Below, in pieces: positions 24,071 through 27,520 of a stretch of DNA of 27,520 bases (within the stretch, counting starts at the first letter, position 1; the number at the start of each line of letters is the position of its first letter). Position numbers and translations under genes: made by a program. A model generated the notes under the pieces. That model saw only the letters and a list, made by a program, of their open reading frames with translations. It searched no databases and was not told where the DNA came from. Origin of the DNA: SZUA-37 sp964472525 (GTDB lineage Bacteria > Pseudomonadota > Gammaproteobacteria > UBA6429 > Thiohalophilaceae); assembly GCA_964472525.1 (NCBI GenBank), contig CAYYLL010000039.1:1-27520 (forward strand). The letters are read 5' to 3'.

Positions 24071-25925
24071 CTTTTTTTATCCGTGCTAAATAATCATCGA
24101 TAACTTTACGTGCAATGGGTGCTGCAACTGAGCCACCATGACCGCCATTTTCCACAATAATCGCAATGGCAATTTTAGGTGCTTTAAAAGGAGCATAAGC
24201 AATAAATAAGGCATGGTCACGTAATTTTCTTCGTACCTTTTTTGAATCGTATTCTTCATCTTGCTTTATACCATGCACTTGTGCAGTGCCCGTTTTACCG
24301 GCCATTTTATATTTTAAGTGGCGGTTAATGCCACGTGCAGTTCCATGCAGGCTATGGACAACACTTTTCATGGCTTGTTGGATGGTATCCCAGTTATACT
24401 GTTGCAGTATGGTTATTTTTTCTAATGGTTTCGGTGGATTAATCTTTATAATTTTAGTTTTAGGGTCTTCTATTGCGTAAATCATTTGTGGACGTTGAGC
24501 CTGGCCATCACGGGCCAGTGTTGCGGTTGCATCGGCTAATTGCAATGGGGTAACAAGCATAAAGCCCTGACCAATACCGGTAATTAAAGTTTCTCCCGGG
24601 AACCAGGGTAAACGCCGTGTGCGTCTTTTCCATTCTCGCGAGGGAAGTAAAGCCGATGATTCGCCACCTAAATCTACCCCGGTCTTTTTACCAAAACCAA
24701 ACAGTGACAAGTAAGATGATATTTTATCAATACCGAGATTAAGAGCAAGGTCATAAAAATAAACATCACAGGATTCGATAATGGCTTTTTTTAGATCCGT
24801 TTCTTTATGACCATGTTTTTTCCAATCACGATAACGACGGTCGTCGTTTTTAAGCATGTAGTACCCCGGGCAATTAATACTATCACTTGCTTTTATAACA
24901 TCAAGCTCCAGACCGGCGAGCCCTATAAAGGGTTTAATGGTTGAACCGGGCGGGTATCGACCTTGTATTGCACGATTAAATAATGGCTGGTCGGGTGATT
25001 TTCTTAAATGTGAATAACTTTCGACATCGATACCATTTACAAATAAATTAGGGTCAAAACTGGGGAAACTGGCTAACGCGAGGATGCTACCGTTATTGGG
25101 ATCGATAGCAACAAGGGCTCCATTGTTATCAGCAAAGGCTTTTGCAGCAATCGAATGTAAGCGGATATCTATATTCAAATATAAATTTTTACCGGGAATA
25201 GGTAATTCACGATCAAGGACACGTAAAATGCGACCGCTAGCATTTGTTTCAACTTTTTGTAAGCCAATTCGTCCATGAAGAATTGGCTCATATTCTTTTT
25301 CAATACCGCTCTTCCCTATTCGGCTAGTACCACTGTAGTTAGAAGCATCTACTTTTTGTAACTCTCTTTCGCTAATACTGCTGACGTAACCAACAGTATG
25401 TGCAGTTAATTTCCCGAGAGGGTAATGGCGAGAAAGTTCAGCATGTATTTCAACACCCGGTAAGCTAAATTGTTTTACAGATAAACGTGCAACTTCATCT
25501 TTATTGAGCCGATAACGTAAAGTCACTCCTTCAAAGCGGCGTTTACGTCTTGACTTTTTCTTAAAACGTTTAATATCAGCGGGAGTAATAGTAATAATTT
25601 TTTGTAATTTTTTAATAAGAACTGGGATGTTTTTTATATGTTCAGGTACTAGAGTGAGCGTAAAACTTGGAATATTTTCTGCGAGCAAAACTCCATTACG
25701 ATCATAAATTAACCCTCGAATAGGTTGAATGGGTTTTATACTAACACGGTTATTGTCGGACAGTGTTGTATAGTGCTGCTGGTTAATAATTTGTAAATAG
25801 ACAAGTCGTGAAACAAGTATCAGAATAAAGAAAATAGAAAATAGGGTTGCAATAACAAGGCGATTATTAAAGACCTGTTCATCACGCAGATGATCTTTTA
25901 TTGCCAGAGAATCAAATTGCGCCAT
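24060..25925 (-). CDS. mrdA: Penicillin-binding protein 2 (peptidoglycan D,D-transpeptidase MrdA)
   Basis: A 621-residue class B penicillin-binding protein that cross-links the wall made by RodA during elongation. A short cytoplasmic tail precedes a single membrane helix (about 22-45). The pedestal domain starts with PIRGLIYDRNGVLLAEN (68-84). The transpeptidase domain holds YPPGSTIKPF with nucleophile Ser328 and Lys331, SCD (385-387) and KTG (544-546, in MAGKTGTAQVHG). The Lys/Arg-rich FKKKSRRKRRFEG (121-133) in the pedestal is more basic than usual. It starts five bases after mreD without a clear ribosome binding site, so it may depend on coupling. Confidence 0.97.
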   Translation of the reverse strand: MAQFDSLAIKDHLRDEQVFNNRLVIATLFSIFFILILVSRLVYLQIINQQHYTTLSDNNRVSIKPIQPIRGLIYDRNGVLLAENIPSFTLTLVPEHIKNIPVLIKKLQKIITITPADIKRFKKKSRRKRRFEGVTLRYRLNKDEVARLSVKQFSLPGVEIHAELSRHYPLGKLTAHTVGYVSSISERELQKVDASNYSGTSRIGKSGIEKEYEPILHGRIGLQKVETNASGRILRVLDRELPIPGKNLYLNIDIRLHSIAAKAFADNNGALVAIDPNNGSILALASFPSFDPNLFVNGIDVESYSHLRKSPDQPLFNRAIQGRYPPGSTIKPFIGLAGLELDVIKASDSINCPGYYMLKNDDRRYRDWKKHGHKETDLKKAIIESCDVYFYDLALNLGIDKISSYLSLFGFGKKTGVDLGGESSALLPSREWKRRTRRLPWFPGETLITGIGQGFMLVTPLQLADATATLARDGQAQRPQMIYAIEDPKTKIIKINPPKPLEKITILQQYNWDTIQQAMKSVVHSLHGTARGINRHLKYKMAGKTGTAQVHGIKQDEEYDSKKVRRKLRDHALFIAYAPFKAPKIAIAIIVENGGHGGSVAAPIARKVIDDYLARIKKDDS

Positions 25926-25930
25926 AGTGT

Positions 25931-26419
25931 TTAGTTTATGTAATACGTGCGTCGAACATTTCGTAAAATAAAATAGACCAATGGCCAGAACAGTGCAGAC
26001 AAAATGGCGGGTGTTATTATCATTGAGAAACCAGCAGGTGTGCCTGTGAGTGCCTTTATCCAGACAACGAGTGCGCTGTGAATGATCATAATAATAAAAA
26101 TGCTAATCATTTGTTGTCCTAAAGGAAAATTTCGGATGCGCTGATAGAGTCGTAAAACTATAAAAATAGTTAAAGCAAAGGCTAGAGCATATTGCCCAAG
26201 TAATGTATCGCGTAATACATCAACGAGTAAACCAATAAACCAAGCAATCCCAATCCCGATACGTTCAGGCAGTGCCATTGCCCAATAAATTAAAACAAGG
26301 ATAACCCATTCGGGTTGAAAGGGTGCAATCATTGCAGGCAGAGGAAGTTCAGATAGTAGTAGTGCAATAATAATAGTAAAGGTAATAATCTTGCCGCCTG
26401 ATTTTCTGATAACGTTCAT
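25931..26419 (-). CDS. mreD: Rod shape-determining protein MreD
   Basis: A 162-residue inner-membrane protein (E. coli MreD also 162) with about five membrane segments, part of the MreBCD-RodZ-PBP2-RodA elongation complex. Conserved positions include LPAMIAPFQPEWVILVLIYWAMALPERIGI (around 27-56) and the GLLVDVLRDTLLGQYALAF segment. Its ATG overlaps the mreC stop by four bases (ATGA), so translation is coupled to mreC. mrdA follows after five bases. Confidence 0.94.
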   Translation of the reverse strand: MNVIRKSGGKIITFTIIIALLLSELPLPAMIAPFQPEWVILVLIYWAMALPERIGIGIAWFIGLLVDVLRDTLLGQYALAFALTIFIVLRLYQRIRNFPLGQQMISIFIIMIIHSALVVWIKALTGTPAGFSMIITPAILSALFWPLVYFILRNVRRTYYIN

Positions 26420-27255
26420 TTCTTTGTTACCTTACCGTTATCAACACAAGCGATACTTATTTTTTTTCTGGATTCATCTGATATCCATACCAATAGAACT
26501 TCACTGCTGCGGTCGAGTTTAGCTGTTGGGCGCGCAATAACCTGAGCGAAAGGTAGACTGGGATTGATGTTGACTTTAATCACCTCTGCCGCAGGGTAGC
26601 CAGCCGGAAACACACAACCCATACCGGAAGTCACTAATTTGTCGCCTACTTTTATATCGGTATTGTTGGGTAAGTTAATCAGCTCAAGCAGACCACTGGC
26701 TCCTTTACCAACGGCTATGGCGCGAATACCATTGCGTAATGATTGCACGGGAAGGGCATGGCTTGGATCGGTGATTAATATGGCGGTACTGGTGACCGGG
26801 TTTACATGTACGATTTGCCCCATAATGCCATCTGCATCCAGTATGGGTTGACCGACAAAAATATCGCGTTCGCTTAAGCCTTTGTTAATCACGACTTGCT
26901 GCCGATAGGGATCCAGATTAACAGAAAGCAATTCAGCAATTAAAATACGTTCGCCAACGCGTTTAGATGATTTAAGCAAATTACGTAATCGAATATTTTC
27001 AGCTTCGGTAAAAGTGGATTTTTGTAATTGCGCCCGTAGAATATTATTTTGGGTTCGTAAGGTTTCGTTTTGTTCCTGTAATGTGCTGCGACTGACAAAG
27101 GTTGTTTGTCCCCAACCAAAAAGGTCGGAAGGGAGATCCATCACATAGCGTAGCGGGTAAATAATGAGTGATAGACCGGAACGAATATTATTAACGTAAT
27201 TGGAGCGGTAATCGAGTGACATCAAAACGACCGAAACGATTGTTAATGTAAACAA
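26416..27255 (-). CDS. mreC: Cell shape-determining protein MreC (true N-terminus probably lies upstream)
   Basis: From the TTG at 27255 the protein has 279 residues: a signal-anchor helix, a coiled coil (about 57-97, TLQEQNETLRTQNNILRAQ), and the beta-barrel domain with LLSVNLDPYRQQVVINKG, GIMGQIVHV, SHALPVQSLRNGIRAIAVG and the LVTSGMGCVFPAGYPAAEV segment. MreC forms a periplasmic scaffold that activates PBP2/RodA. The reading frame continues upstream of the TTG for 14 codons (to 27297), adding KLLFGHGTSISAR, which matches the conserved MreC N-terminus. A strong AGGAGA at 27304-27309 sits six bases before that point. But the codon there is GTT, not a standard start; CTG at 27291 is the other candidate. 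The TTG has no ribosome binding site. Confidence 0.93.
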   Translation of the reverse strand: MFTLTIVSVVLMSLDYRSNYVNNIRSGLSLIIYPLRYVMDLPSDLFGWGQTTFVSRSTLQEQNETLRTQNNILRAQLQKSTFTEAENIRLRNLLKSSKRVGERILIAELLSVNLDPYRQQVVINKGLSERDIFVGQPILDADGIMGQIVHVNPVTSTAILITDPSHALPVQSLRNGIRAIAVGKGASGLLELINLPNNTDIKVGDKLVTSGMGCVFPAGYPAAEVIKVNINPSLPFAQVIARPTAKLDRSSEVLLVWISDESRKKISIACVDNGKVTKK

Positions 27256-27303
27256 TCGTGCTGATATTGAGGTGCCGTGGCCGAATAGCAGTTTAACGGG
27301 ACT

Positions 27304-27309
27304 TCTCCT
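27304..27309 (-). promoter_or_regulatory. mreC: Ribosome binding site of mreC
   Basis: AGGAGA on the minus strand is a near-perfect Shine-Dalgarno sequence. It is six bases from the GTT codon at 27297 and twelve from CTG at 27291, but far from the first standard start codon (TTG at 27255, 48 bases away). It shows that translation of mreC starts upstream of the TTG. Confidence 0.7.
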
Positions 27310-27335
27310 GAAATATTATTTTAGAAGGACTGCTC

Positions 27336-27344
27336 ATTGTAACA
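27336..27344 (-). promoter_or_regulatory. Extended -10 promoter for the mreC-lipB run
   Basis: TGTTACAAT on the minus strand is an extended -10 element (TGn plus TACAAT), placed after the mreB terminator and about 27 bases before the mreC ribosome binding site. The -35 region is poor at 16-18 bases. A promoter is expected here because the terminator cuts off mreB transcription. Confidence 0.45.
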
Positions 27345-27406
27345 GGCTAATATCCAATTATCATCGTCTCAACAAAATGATTTTATTAAGATTATTTTTA
27401 TTCTGG

Positions 27407-27445
27407 GGATAAAAAAGGCCTAAAACAATTCAGTTTTAGGCCTTT
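27407..27445 (-). terminator. Rho-independent terminator of mreB
   Basis: A perfect 13-bp stem (AAAGGCCTAAAAC, 27414-27426, with GTTTTAGGCCTTT, 27433-27445) encloses a 6-base loop. Read on the minus strand it is followed by TTTAT after the stem, making a strong intrinsic terminator 18 bases after the mreB stop. It separates mreB from mreCD. The A-run/T-run symmetry could also allow some activity on the plus strand. Confidence 0.9.
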
Positions 27446-27463
27446 CTGGTTTTAGTGTCGAGT

Positions 27464-27520
27464 TTATTCAACGCTGAATAAGTCGCCACCGTGTTCGTCT
27501 ATCATTTCAATGGCGCGGCC
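27464..27520 (-). CDS. mreB: Rod shape-determining protein MreB, C-terminal end only (partial)
   Basis: The last 18 codons and TAA stop of a gene running in from the right edge. They read GRAIEMIDEHGGDLFSVE, nearly the same as the C-terminus of E. coli MreB, which ends in ALEMIDMHGGDLFSEE. MreB is the actin-like filament that positions the elongation complex under the inner membrane. Its position directly upstream of mreC and its strand confirm the assignment. The rest lies outside the window. Confidence 0.93.
   Translation of the reverse strand, partial: GRAIEMIDEHGGDLFSVE

Noticed and set aside
1..27520. Mobile element, CRISPR array, tRNA or rRNA genes
   Set aside because: No transposase, integrase, regularly spaced repeats, or tRNA/rRNA-like sequence was seen; nearly all of the window is occupied by conserved chromosomal genes.

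Overview
The window is a stretch of bacterial chromosome from a Gram-negative organism, almost certainly a gammaproteobacterium of lowish GC. It carries outer-membrane assembly genes (lptD, surA), the lptD-surA-pdxA-rsmA-apaG-apaH neighbourhood known from E. coli, and the mreCD-mrdA-rodA cell-elongation cluster with mltB, rlpA, dacA, dat, ybeD and lipB behind it. The amgK-murU pair (MurNAc recycling of the Pseudomonas type) and a CheW-LysM protein argue against an enteric. The genus cannot be settled from the sequence. There is no phage, insertion sequence, CRISPR array, tRNA or rRNA, and no gene-free stretch longer than 300 bases.

Layout. Positions 1-233 hold a cluster of three GC-rich hairpins (REP/BIME-like) and a rho-independent terminator for a gene to the left. 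A membrane protein fused to a rhodanese domain follows (+). From 12758 down to 1225 the minus strand reads acyltransferase-like membrane protein, lptD, surA, pdxA, rsmA, a CheW-TM-LysM protein, a putative metallopeptidase, a ComFB-like protein, apaG, an exported GlcG/HbpS-like protein and apaH. A small ABM-domain gene on the plus strand sits between the last two. Compared with E. coli, three unusual genes are inserted between rsmA and apaG and two between apaG and apaH. A plus-strand block runs from 12796 to 17152: amgK, murU, then a TPR protein and an L,D-transpeptidase joined by a one-base stop/start overlap. From 27520 down to 17170 all genes are on the minus strand: the tail of mreB, a strong terminator, then mreC-mreD-mrdA-rodA-mltB-rlpA-dacA-dat-ybeD-lipB-elyC-like, mostly with small gaps or overlaps.

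Theme. Nearly everything concerns the cell envelope. MreCD, PBP2 and RodA build the lateral wall. MltB, RlpA, DacA and the L,D-transpeptidase trim or remodel it. D-amino acid transaminase can supply D-amino acids, AmgK/MurU recycle MurNAc, the ElyC-like protein belongs to a family tied to envelope precursor metabolism, and SurA/LptD assemble the outer membrane.

Most worth a second look: the 624-residue protein with a cytoplasmic CheW-like domain, one membrane helix and a periplasmic LysM domain, next to a putative metallopeptidase and a ComFB-like gene. Also notable are mreC, whose conserved N-terminus has a good ribosome binding site but no standard start codon, and related NTF2-like C-terminal domains on the adjacent TPR and L,D-transpeptidase proteins.
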